Assembly: GCA_017438945.1 (NCBI GenBank) | Contig: JAFRUI010000014.1 | Coordinates: forward strand, 62,001 to 126,000 | Direction of reading: 5' to 3' | Source: Bacteroidales bacterium | GTDB taxonomy: Bacteria; Bacteroidota; Bacteroidia; Bacteroidales; WCHB1-69 | Length of the DNA: 64,000 nt | In this document: piece after piece, positions 26,863 to 35,224 of the stretch | Numbering within the stretch: the stretch's first letter is position 1 | How the letters are laid out: every line of letters starts with the position of its first letter | The notes under the pieces: generated by a model | The model's input: only the letters and a program-made list of their open reading frames with translations | Told to the model about the DNA's origin: nothing | Database searches by the model: none | Position numbers and translations under genes: made by a program

Positions 26863-27549
26863 ATGAAAAAAAGCAAAACAATAATTATCACGCTTGTGAT
26901 TATTTGTACAATAATATCTTGTTCTAAAAATGGTGAAGAAGTAATTATGAAAAATGAGACGGCACTGGAGGATGGATTGTCTGATCAAGTCCTTAATGAG
27001 GAAACCCTTGTACAGTATTCAGGGAATGATGTCACATATCACCTCTTAAAAGCCATAAAAATATCAGGAATCACATGTCAAGGTGAAAATCGCTATATGG
27101 TATCTTTATTTAGAGGAGATACTTATAGTGTGACAATTGACGATCTTCGGAAGACACTATCTGTTTCCACTAACAACAATGACTACCAAGTTGTTTTTCA
27201 AGAAGACCGCATAATTGTTCATGAGTTATCTACTAACAGAAGTACAACATATTCCATACTTGAGGGAATAGGAAGCGAATTAGATCCTATAATAGCTGTA
27301 GCCGTTGCAGCCAAAGTATATCAGCAGGATGTTGGTAATATGCCATATCATATTAATCATGAGGATTTACTTTTTCAGACCGAGTCGTATTTGTGTATGC
27401 ATCCTAGAAAGAGTTGGTGTAGTGCGGAGAGAATGGCTGCGACTTTAGAAGAATATTGTGGAGGGGCTCCGGCCTTTGTGGGAGGTACTGATTGCGGTTG
27501 TCTTTGGGGCGATTTTTTCTGTATTTGTATCACCGATTTTGAGTGTTAG
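26863..27549 (+). CDS. Predicted lipoprotein with Cys-rich C-terminus (cassette 2 cargo)
   Basis: The 228-residue protein begins with a lipoprotein signal, lipobox near residues 17-20 (TIISC). The middle is a beta-rich domain, followed by a short Ala/Val hydrophobic stretch (PIIAVAVAAKVY). The last 45 residues hold eight Cys, in a pattern such as WCSAER, YCGGAP, DCGCLWGDFFCIC and FEC, which suggests disulfides or a processed peptide. The DNA is AT-rich, unlike the leader just upstream. I do not recognise the family. Followed at once by a small membrane protein, as in cassette 1. Confidence 0.65.
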   Translation: MKKSKTIIITLVIICTIISCSKNGEEVIMKNETALEDGLSDQVLNEETLVQYSGNDVTYHLLKAIKISGITCQGENRYMVSLFRGDTYSVTIDDLRKTLSVSTNNNDYQVVFQEDRIIVHELSTNRSTTYSILEGIGSELDPIIAVAVAAKVYQQDVGNMPYHINHEDLLFQTESYLCMHPRKSWCSAERMAATLEEYCGGAPAFVGGTDCGCLWGDFFCICITDFEC

Positions 27550-27551
27550 TA

Positions 27552-27779
27552 ATGGAAAAAATTATCTCAACAAATCAGGTTTGGTGGATTTATGCCATTT
27601 TTTTGTTGTATATTGTTCTTCTTGTTTTCGTCATTATTCGCGAAATAAAAAACACAAATTCAAAGAAATCTTCTTTTGCTTGGATTATATGTTCGCTAAT
27701 CATGCCTATAGTTCCTTTTTTCTATGTTTTGGTTTTATTAATTAAGAACAGCATACACTATTTGAAAAAAAAAGAGTGA
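27552..27779 (+). CDS. Small membrane protein, 75 aa (cassette 2 partner)
   Basis: Two membrane segments at residues 9-30 and 43-66 with a basic loop KNTNSKKSS and a Lys-rich tail. The layout resembles PLDc_N-type two-helix membrane proteins, a group that includes putative bacteriocin immunity proteins. The ATG at 27552 lies 2 bp after the lipoprotein stop. It is unrelated in sequence to the 99-residue partner of cassette 1. Confidence 0.6.
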   Translation: MEKIISTNQVWWIYAIFLLYIVLLVFVIIREIKNTNSKKSSFAWIICSLIMPIVPFFYVLVLLIKNSIHYLKKKE

Positions 27780-27794
27780 ATTGTGCAACTTTAT

Positions 27795-27832
27795 AAGCCC
27801 GCAGCTTCAAAATTGAAATGTGGGCTTTTTTT
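27795..27832 (+). terminator. Rho-independent terminator after cassette 2
   Basis: AAGCCC and GGGCTT with an inner TTCAA..TTGAA pairing, followed by seven T's. Confidence 0.75.
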
Positions 27833-27883
27833 ACAAATAACTCCAGTAACACAAAAGACGAATGCGATGATGTTTTTTTTTAT

Positions 27884-27891
27884 TATCTTTG
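27884..27891 (+). promoter_or_regulatory. Promoter -7 box of folD
   Basis: TATCTTTG, 44 bp upstream of the chosen folD start, directly after a run of T's. Confidence 0.65.
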
Positions 27892-27935
27892 CGCATAAAA
27901 GTTGTATATCAAAAAACATTAATATTCAGGGTGTT

Positions 27936-28796
27936 ATGCGAATCATCGACGGAAAACTGTGCGCACAAGTGGTGAAAGACAAAATCGCCAAAGAGGTTGC
28001 GGAAATCAAAGCCAAAGGACAACGTCCTCCGAGATTAGACATTTTTCTCGTCGGTGACCGCCCCGACAGTCTCTCCTACGTGCATAGCAAAGACAAGACC
28101 TGCCGTTCGTTGGGCATGGACTGCGTGACACATCTTTTGCCCGACACCACATCCGAAAGCGAGCTGATGGTGATGATTGACGAATGCAATCGCAACGATG
28201 ATGTCGATGCCATCCTCATCCAGCTGCCCCTGCCCGACCGCTATAATTCAGCTCGGGTCCTTGATTTTATCGACTACCGCAAGGACGCTGACGGACTGCA
28301 TCTGATGAATGTCGGATTGCTGCATCTGGGTGAGCCATACGTGATGCCATGTACCCCAAAAGGGATTATTACGTTGCTGGAAACCAATGGGATAGAGGTC
28401 GCAGGCGAACACGTGGTGATGATTGGGCGCAGCCAGCTAGTGGGCGAACCTACTGCACAGTTGCTGATCCATAGCAACGCAACGGTCACATTGTGTCACT
28501 CCCGTACGAAGAATTTGTCGGAGATTGCACGCCTCGGCGATATTGTCATTACTGCCGTCGGATGTCCGAACCTTCTCCAACCATACGATTTCAAGCAGGG
28601 GGCAGTCCTTATAGATGTGGCCATGAATCGCGTGAACGGTAAGCTGCAGGGGGATGTTTATAGCGAAGAAACCCGTCCGGAGTTAGAGAAACGGCTCAGA
28701 GCCTGCACCCCCGTTCCCGGGGGCGTTGGACCTATGACCATAGCGATGCTCATGCAGAATGTGCTGGACATTTATAAATTAAGAATGCATAATTAA
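27936..28796 (+). CDS. folD: Bifunctional methylenetetrahydrofolate dehydrogenase/cyclohydrolase
   Basis: The 286-residue enzyme interconverts 5,10-methylene-, methenyl- and 10-formyl-tetrahydrofolate. Seen: SLSYVHSKDKTCRSLGM around the catalytic Lys, the QLPLPDR loop, DADGLHLMNVG, the NADP-binding GRSQLVGEPTA and the C-terminal PVPGGVGPMTIAML. The start at 27936 gives normal family length; the frame extends further upstream but across the promoter. Confidence 0.96.
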   Translation: MRIIDGKLCAQVVKDKIAKEVAEIKAKGQRPPRLDIFLVGDRPDSLSYVHSKDKTCRSLGMDCVTHLLPDTTSESELMVMIDECNRNDDVDAILIQLPLPDRYNSARVLDFIDYRKDADGLHLMNVGLLHLGEPYVMPCTPKGIITLLETNGIEVAGEHVVMIGRSQLVGEPTAQLLIHSNATVTLCHSRTKNLSEIARLGDIVITAVGCPNLLQPYDFKQGAVLIDVAMNRVNGKLQGDVYSEETRPELEKRLRACTPVPGGVGPMTIAMLMQNVLDIYKLRMHN

Positions 28797-28831
28797 GGAA
28801 GGTATTTTCTTTCCAAGTATCATGTCTCACA

Positions 28832-29221
28832 TTATCGATAACTGATTTTATCGGGGACAATGTATGCGCTCGGATAAGTTAATCTTATGCTTTCCAAGTC
28901 CTTATATGCTTCCAGGCGGGATTGGTAGTTGCCCACCCGCACTTTGAAATAGGGTTCATTATAGATGAGGTAAGCGCGGGTGTAAGGGAAGAGGTTGTTG
29001 AAACTGTTTTTGGCGTATTCGGCCTGGGATTTGGAGTTGACCCCCGAATAGGCCGCGATTTGGATGCGATAGCCGTTGATTTCTCCTATTTTCCTCCAGT
29101 TGTTGACATAATCCTCTTGGATTCTTACGATTCCGGGTTCAATATCATAACGGACGGTGCCTTGCGAAAAAGCACAGCACCATGCCGTGGAGAGGAAGAA
29201 TATGGTCAAAAACTTTTTCAT
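28832..29221 (-). CDS. Secreted SPOR-domain protein
   Basis: The 129-residue protein has a signal peptide of about 20 residues ending near AFSQ, and then one SPOR domain with the pattern GYRIQIAAYSG..SKSQAEYAKN..F..PYFKVRVGNYQSRLEAYKDL. SPOR domains bind denuded peptidoglycan strands at the septum. The start at 29221 is chosen because it begins the signal peptide and because the -7 box at 29235-29242 excludes the longer frame. Confidence 0.9.
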   Translation of the reverse strand: MKKFLTIFFLSTAWCCAFSQGTVRYDIEPGIVRIQEDYVNNWRKIGEINGYRIQIAAYSGVNSKSQAEYAKNSFNNLFPYTRAYLIYNEPYFKVRVGNYQSRLEAYKDLESIRLTYPSAYIVPDKISYR

Positions 29222-29234
29222 AATCAACTGGCGG

Positions 29235-29242
29235 CAAAAATA
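29235..29242 (-). promoter_or_regulatory. Promoter -7 box of the SPOR gene
   Basis: TATTTTTG on the minus strand, 14 bp upstream of the start codon. Confidence 0.55.
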
Positions 29243-29321
29243 CAAAAATTACATAAGCACCATCTGTTTTTCATGAATTTTCAGAACTCCCACTGTCTAT
29301 TGCCTGTTGCCTAAACTATTC

Positions 29322-29882
29322 TTACCCCAGTAGGATTTTTACCCCAATAAGAATCAGCACAACACCCCCCACGATTTCCGCATATCGGCCGATTTTCGGA
29401 TTGGAGAGCTTCCGTACGAACGTGTAGGCCACAAACGAGACGATAAACGAAATGGCACCGATGGTCAGGAAGGCGCGAGTGACGTGTTCTTCATGGATCA
29501 TCGCGAAGCTGAACCCCACGGCGAGGGCGTCAATGCTCGTGGCCACAGCCAGCAAGATGACATTCTTCCATTTTGTAATATCCAGGTGCTCAGGCTGTTC
29601 TTCTTCGTTTTTCTTAAAACTCTCTATCACCATTTTACCGCCAATGAAGGCCAGAATGCCGAAAGCGATGAATGGGGCGGCTTTTCCTAAAGGCCCCAAC
29701 AACGATTCGCCGAACAACCAGCCGATAAGCGGCATTCCGCCTTGGAAAATACCGAACGCAAGAGAAAAACGCCAAACAAAACGTTTTTCCAAATCCGGTT
29801 GCAACATCCCTACCACACAACTGATGGCGAAACAGTCCATGGCCAAACTCAACGACAGGAGCAATAATTCAATCCAACCCAT
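29322..29882 (-). CDS. mntP: Manganese efflux pump MntP
   Basis: The 186-residue inner-membrane protein has six membrane segments and the MntP family charged motifs, SLAMDCFAIS in helix 1 and ATSIDALAVGFSF in helix 4, whose Asp residues are needed for manganese export. Length is normal with the start at 29882; a longer in-frame start lies across the promoter. No manganese riboswitch is visible upstream. A second predicted metal permease is at 35225. Confidence 0.95.
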   Translation of the reverse strand: MGWIELLLLSLSLAMDCFAISCVVGMLQPDLEKRFVWRFSLAFGIFQGGMPLIGWLFGESLLGPLGKAAPFIAFGILAFIGGKMVIESFKKNEEEQPEHLDITKWKNVILLAVATSIDALAVGFSFAMIHEEHVTRAFLTIGAISFIVSFVAYTFVRKLSNPKIGRYAEIVGGVVLILIGVKILLG

Positions 29883-29903
29883 GTTCAATACCAAAATAGG
29901 GCG

Positions 29904-29911
29904 CAAAAGTA
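29904..29911 (-). promoter_or_regulatory. Promoter -7 box of mntP
   Basis: TACTTTTG on the minus strand, 22 bp upstream of the mntP start. Confidence 0.6.
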
Positions 29912-29920
29912 CAATTTTTA

Positions 29921-29948
29921 GTTCAAGGTTCAAGGTTCAAAGTTCAAG
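29921..29948. repeat. Tandem heptamer repeat, unit GTTCAAR x4
   Basis: Four 7-bp units GTTCAAG or GTTCAAA between the divergent mntP and wlbA-like promoters. Confidence 0.85.
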
Positions 29949-29985
29949 GGGTTGGTCAGTAGCTATAATCTATGTTAAAAAAGTG

Positions 29986-29993
29986 TACTTTTG
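29986..29993 (+). promoter_or_regulatory. Promoter -7 box of the wlbA-like gene
   Basis: TACTTTTG, 25 bp before the ATG at 30019. Confidence 0.6.
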
Positions 29994-30018
29994 CGCCTCA
30001 TTTTTTGACAAGAAAAGT

Positions 30019-30987
30019 ATGAAAAATTTTGCTGTTTTCGGAGTGGGCGGTTATGTGGCACCAAGGCATTTGAAGGCTATTAAAGAAACTGGTAACCAGA
30101 TGGTTGCCGCGTATGATAAGTCGGATAGTGTCGGTATCATTGACAGTTTTTTTCCGGAAGCCGCCTTTTTCACCGAAATGGAACTCTTTGATCGTCATGT
30201 TTCCAAGCTCAAACATACGGACAACCAGCTGGACATCATTTCGGTTTGCACGCCGAACTACCTGCATGATGCGCATACGCGTTATGCGCTACGCTTGGGT
30301 ACAGATGTGATTTGCGAGAAACCGCTTGTGTTGAACCCTTGGAATGTGGATGTTTTACAAAATGTTGAGAATGAGACGGGTAGAAAGGTGTATAACATTC
30401 TGCAGCTCCGGTTGCATCCCGCGATTATCGCTTTGAAGCAAAAGGTGGAAAATGCGCCTCAAGATATTGTGTATGATGTTGATTTGACGTATATTACTTC
30501 ACGTGGCCATTGGTATTACACCAGCTGGAAAGGCGCAGAAAGCAAAAGCGGAGGTATCGCCACCAATATCGGCATCCACTTTTATGATATGCTTTGTTAC
30601 ATTTTCGGCAATGTGCAGGAGAGTGTTGTGCATATCGCCACCCATGACCGTGTGGCCGGCTTCATTCGTTTTGACAAAGCAAGAGTCCGTTACTTCTTGA
30701 GTATCAACAGAAAAACACTTCCGAAAGAAATTCTGGAAAGTGGAAAGACCACCTTCCGGCAGATAGTCATCAATGGAGAACCGTTTGAGTTCAGCGACGG
30801 ATTCACGGATTTGCACACGGAGAGTTACCGTCGTATTTTGGCCGGGGGAGGCTTCGGATTGGATGAGGTGCGGCCATGCATCCAGATTGTTTATGATATC
30901 CGTAATGCTACACCCGTTGGATTAAAGGGTGACTATCACCCGCTGGCTGTTTTGCCGTGTGAAAGTCACCCTTTTTATACGAGATGA
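30019..30987 (+). CDS. wlbA: Gfo/Idh/MocA oxidoreductase, WlbA/WbpB-like UDP-GlcNAcA 3-dehydrogenase
   Basis: The 322-residue enzyme has a Rossmann start FGVGGYVAPRHLKAIKETGN and the sequence SVCTPNYLHDAHTRYAL, then DVICEKPLVLNPWN with the catalytic Lys of the EKP motif, and YNILQLRLHPAIIALK, all typical of WlbA/WbpB. These enzymes oxidise UDP-N-acetylglucosaminuronate at C3 in making 2,3-diamino sugars for LPS or glycans. No other gene of that pathway is adjacent, so the pathway genes must lie elsewhere. The start at 30019 follows the promoter; the frame is open further upstream across mntP. Confidence 0.85.
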   Translation: MKNFAVFGVGGYVAPRHLKAIKETGNQMVAAYDKSDSVGIIDSFFPEAAFFTEMELFDRHVSKLKHTDNQLDIISVCTPNYLHDAHTRYALRLGTDVICEKPLVLNPWNVDVLQNVENETGRKVYNILQLRLHPAIIALKQKVENAPQDIVYDVDLTYITSRGHWYYTSWKGAESKSGGIATNIGIHFYDMLCYIFGNVQESVVHIATHDRVAGFIRFDKARVRYFLSINRKTLPKEILESGKTTFRQIVINGEPFEFSDGFTDLHTESYRRILAGGGFGLDEVRPCIQIVYDIRNATPVGLKGDYHPLAVLPCESHPFYTR

Positions 30988-31011
30988 GGTTTCCCTCTCT
31001 CTGAATTCCAC

Positions 31012-31037
31012 AACGAGGGAACCTCGTTTTTTCTTTA
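31012..31037 (+). terminator. Rho-independent terminator after the wlbA-like gene
   Basis: AACGAGG and CCTCGTT around GAA, then TTTTTCTTT. It touches the end of the convergent ahcY. Confidence 0.8.
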
Positions 31038-32444
31038 ATAGCGGTAAGCGTCGGTCTTGTACGGTCCTTCCACCTTTACACCGATGTAGTCTGCCTGCTT
31101 TTGCGTGAGTTTGGTCAGCTTGACGCCGATCTTACCCAGATGCAAACGGGCGACCTCTTCGTCGAGGTGCTTCGGCAGATTGTAAACTCCCACCTTGTAT
31201 TCGTGTTGCCACAAGTCGAGTTGTGCCATCACTTGGTTGGTGAAGGAGTTGCTCATCACGAAGGAAGGATGGCCGGTGGCGCAACCCAAGTTCACCAAGC
31301 GGCCTTCTGCCAGGATGAAGATGGAGTGACCGTCGGGGAAGATGTACTCATCGACCTGCGGCTTGATGTTGCGCTTGGTGATGTGCGCCTGGCTCTCGAA
31401 CGCGCTGACTTGTATCTCGTTGTCGAAGTGGCCGATGTTGCAGACGATGGACTGGTCTTTCATCTTGTTGAGGTGATCCACGGTGATGACGTCGCAGTTG
31501 CCGGTGCAGGTGACGTAGATGTTACCCTCGTCGAGCGCATCTTCCACAGTCTTGACCTCAAAGCCTTCCATAGCGGCTTGCAATGCGCAAATTGGATCCA
31601 CTTCGGTGACGATGACGCGGGCGCCGTAGGAGCGCATGGCTTGCGCACAGCCCTTGCCGACGTCGCCATAACCGCACACGACCACCACCTTGCCAGCCAC
31701 CATCACGTCGGTGGCGCGCTTAATGCCATCGGCCAAGGATTCGCGGCAGCCGTATTTGTTGTCGAATTTGGACTTTGTCACGGAATCATTGACGTTGATG
31801 GCGGGGAAGAGCAGTTCGCCGCGTTCCATCATCTGGTAGAGACGGTGCACACCGGTGGTAGTCTCTTCCGACACGCCCTTGATCTCCTTCACCATGTTGT
31901 GCCAATGGTGCGGATCTTCTTTCAGCACTTGCTTGAGCGTGTTGAAGATGACAGCCTGTTCGTGGGATTCGGGTTCGGCGTCGAGGACTGTCGGGTCATC
32001 TTCGGCCTTGCAACCGAGGTGGATGAGCAGCGTGGCATCACCGCCGTCATCGACGATGAGTTGCGGACCTTTGCCGCCGGGGAACGAGAGGGCGTTCACA
32101 GTGCACCACCAGTAGTCTTCCAGGGATTCGCCTTTCCATGCGAAAACGCTCACACCGTTGTCGGCGATGGCGGCGGCAGCGTGATCTTGAGTGGAGAAGA
32201 TGTTGCAGCTGCACCAACGCACTTCGGCACCGAGGTGTGTCAGCGTCTCAATCAACACGGCCGTCTGGATGGTCATGTGCAGCGAACCCATGATGCGTAC
32301 GCCTTTCAAAGGTTTTGTGTCACCGTATTTCTCACGGATGGCAAGCAAACCCGGCATCTCCTTTTGGGATACATCTATGTCCTTGTGTCCCCATTCCGCC
32401 AACGACATGTCAGCGATTTTGTATTTCAAATTATTGTCAATCAT
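31035..32444 (-). CDS. ahcY: Adenosylhomocysteinase
   Basis: The 469-residue enzyme splits S-adenosylhomocysteine to adenosine and homocysteine, removing the product of methyl transfer. Seen: the start [22 protein letters not shown], the NAD-binding [21 protein letters not shown], the substrate site [11 protein letters not shown], and the C-terminal [24 protein letters not shown] with the conserved Lys and Tyr. It starts 12 bp after a class I methyltransferase gene on the same strand. Confidence 0.98.
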   Translation of the reverse strand: MIDNNLKYKIADMSLAEWGHKDIDVSQKEMPGLLAIREKYGDTKPLKGVRIMGSLHMTIQTAVLIETLTHLGAEVRWCSCNIFSTQDHAAAAIADNGVSVFAWKGESLEDYWWCTVNALSFPGGKGPQLIVDDGGDATLLIHLGCKAEDDPTVLDAEPESHEQAVIFNTLKQVLKEDPHHWHNMVKEIKGVSEETTTGVHRLYQMMERGELLFPAINVNDSVTKSKFDNKYGCRESLADGIKRATDVMVAGKVVVVCGYGDVGKGCAQAMRSYGARVIVTEVDPICALQAAMEGFEVKTVEDALDEGNIYVTCTGNCDVITVDHLNKMKDQSIVCNIGHFDNEIQVSAFESQAHITKRNIKPQVDEYIFPDGHSIFILAEGRLVNLGCATGHPSFVMSNSFTNQVMAQLDLWQHEYKVGVYNLPKHLDEEVARLHLGKIGVKLTKLTQKQADYIGVKVEGPYKTDAYRY

Positions 32445-32456
32445 TTTGTTATATAT

Positions 32457-33254
32457 TTATTTGTGATTAAAATTCAAAAGGTAAAAGGCAGAGGTGGTGA
32501 AGAAATTACGAATCCAGGGCATCTGAGCGATCACTTTGCTCAGTTTGCGTGGTTTCAGGTGGAACTTCTGCTCATAATGCGGGTTGATGAACCAAAGTTG
32601 TTTGTCAACAATATGATAACCCGTCTGTTTTGCCAGCCGTTCGAATTTCTCCACAGGCATTTTCGAGCGTTTGATGCTCAAAAGTTCGTCAATGGCGCCT
32701 TGTTCCTCTTTTCCAAGTTTCAGCAACCCTCTGTATAGCGGTACAGGAAGCAGATGGATGAACGGAATTTTCGAGATTTTGCTTTTGCAAATCTGCTGAT
32801 GGCCTCCGAAGGGCATCTGCCAGGCGGGAAAAGCAAAGAAAACAAGACCATTGTCGCGCATCAGCGGTTTGATTTTCAAGAAAAACTCTTCCTTATAGGG
32901 AGGTTCGATGTGTTCAATGCAGTCATGGACCAAAACAAGGTCAAAGAGTTTGTTTTCGTTTTGTTGGGGCGGGTAGTTGATGAAGTTTTCGGCACAGAAA
33001 TCCCCGTTTTTCCCTTCTCTGGCAAAGAAGTTCTTCGCATTCTCTATTTGACCGGCATTCAGGTCAATTCCTTTCACATAACAACCCAATTCCGCAAAAG
33101 GCAGGAGATTTCCGCCTTCTCCACAGCCGATTTCCAGCACTTTCGTGTCAGGTGTGATGGTAATGAAAGGTTTTAAATAGTCGATGTAATAATTTCTGCT
33201 GGTATTGGCCAATTCGTTAAAATACTGCCACCGATCCAAATGACGCTGCTGCAT
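32457..33254 (-). CDS. Class I SAM-dependent methyltransferase
   Basis: The 265-residue protein has the SAM-binding motif VLEIGCGEGGNLLPFAELG, acidic residue in GIDLNAGQIENAK, and LVLVHDCIEHIEPP. The C-terminal part, with FFAFPAWQMPFGGHQQICKS, resembles methyltransferases acting on glycans or lipids, but the substrate is not known. Its promoter box is at 33381-33388. Position directly before ahcY means the enzyme removing its by-product is made with it. Confidence 0.85.
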   Translation of the reverse strand: MQQRHLDRWQYFNELANTSRNYYIDYLKPFITITPDTKVLEIGCGEGGNLLPFAELGCYVKGIDLNAGQIENAKNFFAREGKNGDFCAENFINYPPQQNENKLFDLVLVHDCIEHIEPPYKEEFFLKIKPLMRDNGLVFFAFPAWQMPFGGHQQICKSKISKIPFIHLLPVPLYRGLLKLGKEEQGAIDELLSIKRSKMPVEKFERLAKQTGYHIVDKQLWFINPHYEQKFHLKPRKLSKVIAQMPWIRNFFTTSAFYLLNFNHK

Positions 33255-33380
33255 TGATATTGTTTTATTTTACCAAATTCGATTTATTACACTTCCCATC
33301 GGGTCCTGTCCGGATTATTTCACTTTTTCTTGTGTAAAGCCAGGGAATTTTCCACCCCCGCTGCATTTTTAAACAGGCGG

Positions 33381-33388
33381 CAAAAATA
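33381..33388 (-). promoter_or_regulatory. Promoter -7 box of the methyltransferase-ahcY unit
   Basis: TATTTTTG on the minus strand, divergent from the ptb promoter 23 bp away. Confidence 0.55.
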
Positions 33389-33410
33389 CTAAAAATCTAA
33401 ATAAAAATTG

Positions 33411-33418
33411 TATCTTTG
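33411..33418 (+). promoter_or_regulatory. Promoter -7 box of ptb
   Basis: TATCTTTG, a perfect consensus box, 28 bp upstream of the ATG at 33447. Confidence 0.7.
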
Positions 33419-33446
33419 CGCTTTCTAACATTAAAAATGTAACATT

Positions 33447-34349
33447 ATGGCTATCACAAAATTAGACCAATTAGTAGAGTTAGTTAAGTCAAAACCGAAA
33501 AAAAGATTGGTGGCGGCTAATGCCAACGACGCGCACACCATTGAAGCGGTTTACGCTGCTTTGGAGCTGGGCGTGATCGATGCCACTCTCGTCGGTAACC
33601 CTGAAGAGATCGAGAAGGTGTGCAAAGAGCATAACTTCGACATGTCCAAATTCACCATTGTTCCTGAATATGTGGACACGAAGGCTGCCGCCAAGGCCTG
33701 CGACCTCATCAACGCCGGCGAAGGCCAGATTCTGATGAAGGGTCTGCTTCCCACCGACAAATATATGCGCGCCATCCTGAATAAGGAGAGGGGCCTCTGT
33801 CCGCCAAAGGCCACCCTTTCGCACGTCACCGTTATTGAGAACCCGGCCTACCATAAACTGCTCATCGTGGGCGATGTGGCTGTGATTCCCGCTCCCGAAC
33901 TGAAAGAAAAACAAGCTATTCTCAAATATTTGATCGAAACTGCAAAGGCAATGGGCATTGAAAAACCGAAAGTGGCCTGTCTGGCCGCCACCGAACAGGT
34001 GTCTGTCGGCATGCAAGCCTGTGTTGACGCTGCTCTGCTCGCTGCCATGGGCAGCCGTGGACAACTCGGCAACGCCTACATTGAAGGTCCTATCTCCTTG
34101 GATCTCGCCATCGACAAAGAGACAGTGGAAATCAAAAAGTTCAAGAGCGATGTCGCCGGTGATGCCGACTGCCTGCTCTTCCCGAACATCGAGACGGGCA
34201 ACGTGTTCTACAAGTGCTGCACGAAGTTCAACCACGCCGAACTGGGTGCACTGCTCAAAGGCGCCAAAGTGCCTTGCGTGCTCTCTTCCCGTGGTGACAG
34301 TGCCAAGACGAAAATGTATTCCATCGCATTAGCTGCTCTGATGGCATAA
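33447..34349 (+). CDS. ptb: Phosphate butyryltransferase-family acyltransferase
   Basis: The 300-residue enzyme belongs to the phosphate acetyl/butyryltransferase family and should exchange acyl-CoA with phosphate, giving an acyl phosphate. Seen: KRLVAANANDAHTIEAV at the start, GQILMKGLLPTDKYMRAIL, LIVGDVAVIPAP and the C-terminal LSSRGDSAKTKMYSIALA typical of Ptb. In Bacteroidales Ptb often pairs with butyrate kinase, which is not adjacent here. A longer-chain or branched-chain substrate is possible. cdaA follows after 12 bp. Confidence 0.9.
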   Translation: MAITKLDQLVELVKSKPKKRLVAANANDAHTIEAVYAALELGVIDATLVGNPEEIEKVCKEHNFDMSKFTIVPEYVDTKAAAKACDLINAGEGQILMKGLLPTDKYMRAILNKERGLCPPKATLSHVTVIENPAYHKLLIVGDVAVIPAPELKEKQAILKYLIETAKAMGIEKPKVACLAATEQVSVGMQACVDAALLAAMGSRGQLGNAYIEGPISLDLAIDKETVEIKKFKSDVAGDADCLLFPNIETGNVFYKCCTKFNHAELGALLKGAKVPCVLSSRGDSAKTKMYSIALAALMA

Positions 34350-34361
34350 TATCGGGAAAGT

Positions 34362-35156
34362 ATGACGGAATTGGCTGCTATTTTCAACTTTATCGATTTC
34401 CGCATCGTTGATGTCCTCGACATCCTGATTGTGGCGGTCCTGCTTTTCGAACTTTACAAGCTGACGAAAGGCACCGCCGCCGTGAAGATTTTCTGGATGC
34501 TCGCGCTCATCTACGTCATTTGGAAGGTGGTTGCCTTTTTCCATTTCACCATGCTTTCCGATCTGATGGGCGAGCTCATCAATGTGGGCGTGCTCGCTGT
34601 CATTATCCTGTTCCAACCGGAAATCCGCAAGTTCATGCTCTATATCGGCGATGGACGGCTGATGCGCTTTTTCAGCGAACGTTTTGCCAAACAGAGCAAA
34701 AAAACGGATTATGCGAAAGAGATTGAGGAGGTGAAAGAGGCTTGTCGGCACATGTCGGCCACCAAAACGGGGGCCCTGATCGTTTTCGCGCGACAAACTC
34801 CGTTGGATGAGTTCCTGAATACAGGAGAGCTAATTGATGCCAAGCCATCGGCAGAGCTTTTGGAGAACATCTTCTTCAAGAACAGCCCGTTGCATGATGG
34901 AGCTGTCATCATCAAGAACCATCGGATCACGGCCGCCCGATGCATCCTGCCGGTTTCCAAAAACCGTGACCTGCCGCAAGAGGTGGGCTTGCGCCACCGT
35001 TCGGCCTTGGGTGCCACGGAGTTCACCGATGCTGTCGCCGTGGTGGTCTCTGAACAGACCGGGAACATTTCCGTCTGTCACAACGGGGAGATGACCCGAG
35101 ACCTTACCTCTTCGACGCTTCGACAAATGTTGGATGAGATTCTGACAAAAGAGTAG
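34362..35156 (+). CDS. cdaA: Diadenylate cyclase CdaA
   Basis: The 264-residue membrane enzyme makes cyclic di-AMP from two ATP. Three membrane segments occupy residues 15-85 and the DisA_N catalytic domain follows, with DGA at 179-181 (SPLHDGAVII) and RHR at 211-213 (GLRHRSALG), plus DAVAVVVSEQTG. Cyclic di-AMP usually controls potassium and osmotic balance. It lies 12 bp after ptb and is likely co-transcribed; in Firmicutes the partners are instead cdaR and glmM. Confidence 0.95.
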   Translation: MTELAAIFNFIDFRIVDVLDILIVAVLLFELYKLTKGTAAVKIFWMLALIYVIWKVVAFFHFTMLSDLMGELINVGVLAVIILFQPEIRKFMLYIGDGRLMRFFSERFAKQSKKTDYAKEIEEVKEACRHMSATKTGALIVFARQTPLDEFLNTGELIDAKPSAELLENIFFKNSPLHDGAVIIKNHRITAARCILPVSKNRDLPQEVGLRHRSALGATEFTDAVAVVVSEQTGNISVCHNGEMTRDLTSSTLRQMLDEILTKE

Positions 35157-35182
35157 AAGCTGATTATTAAACAAGGTATGAG

Positions 35183-35217
35183 AGGAGGGATTTCACTGGA
35201 GATTCCTCCTTGTTTTT
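35183..35217 (+). terminator. Rho-independent terminator after cdaA
   Basis: AGGAGGGATTTC and GAGATTCCTCCT form an imperfect stem followed by TGTTTTTT. Confidence 0.75.
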
Positions 35218-35224
35218 TAAATTG

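Noticed and set aside
29452..30018. N-terminal extension of the wlbA-like gene across mntP
   Set aside because: The extension is antisense mntP sequence, and the promoter box at 29986 and the Rossmann start at 30019 fix the gene start.
31101..32738. 545-codon frame antisense to ahcY and the methyltransferase gene
   Set aside because: Product is Val/Asp/His-rich shadow sequence with no domain, opposite a complete, conserved ahcY.
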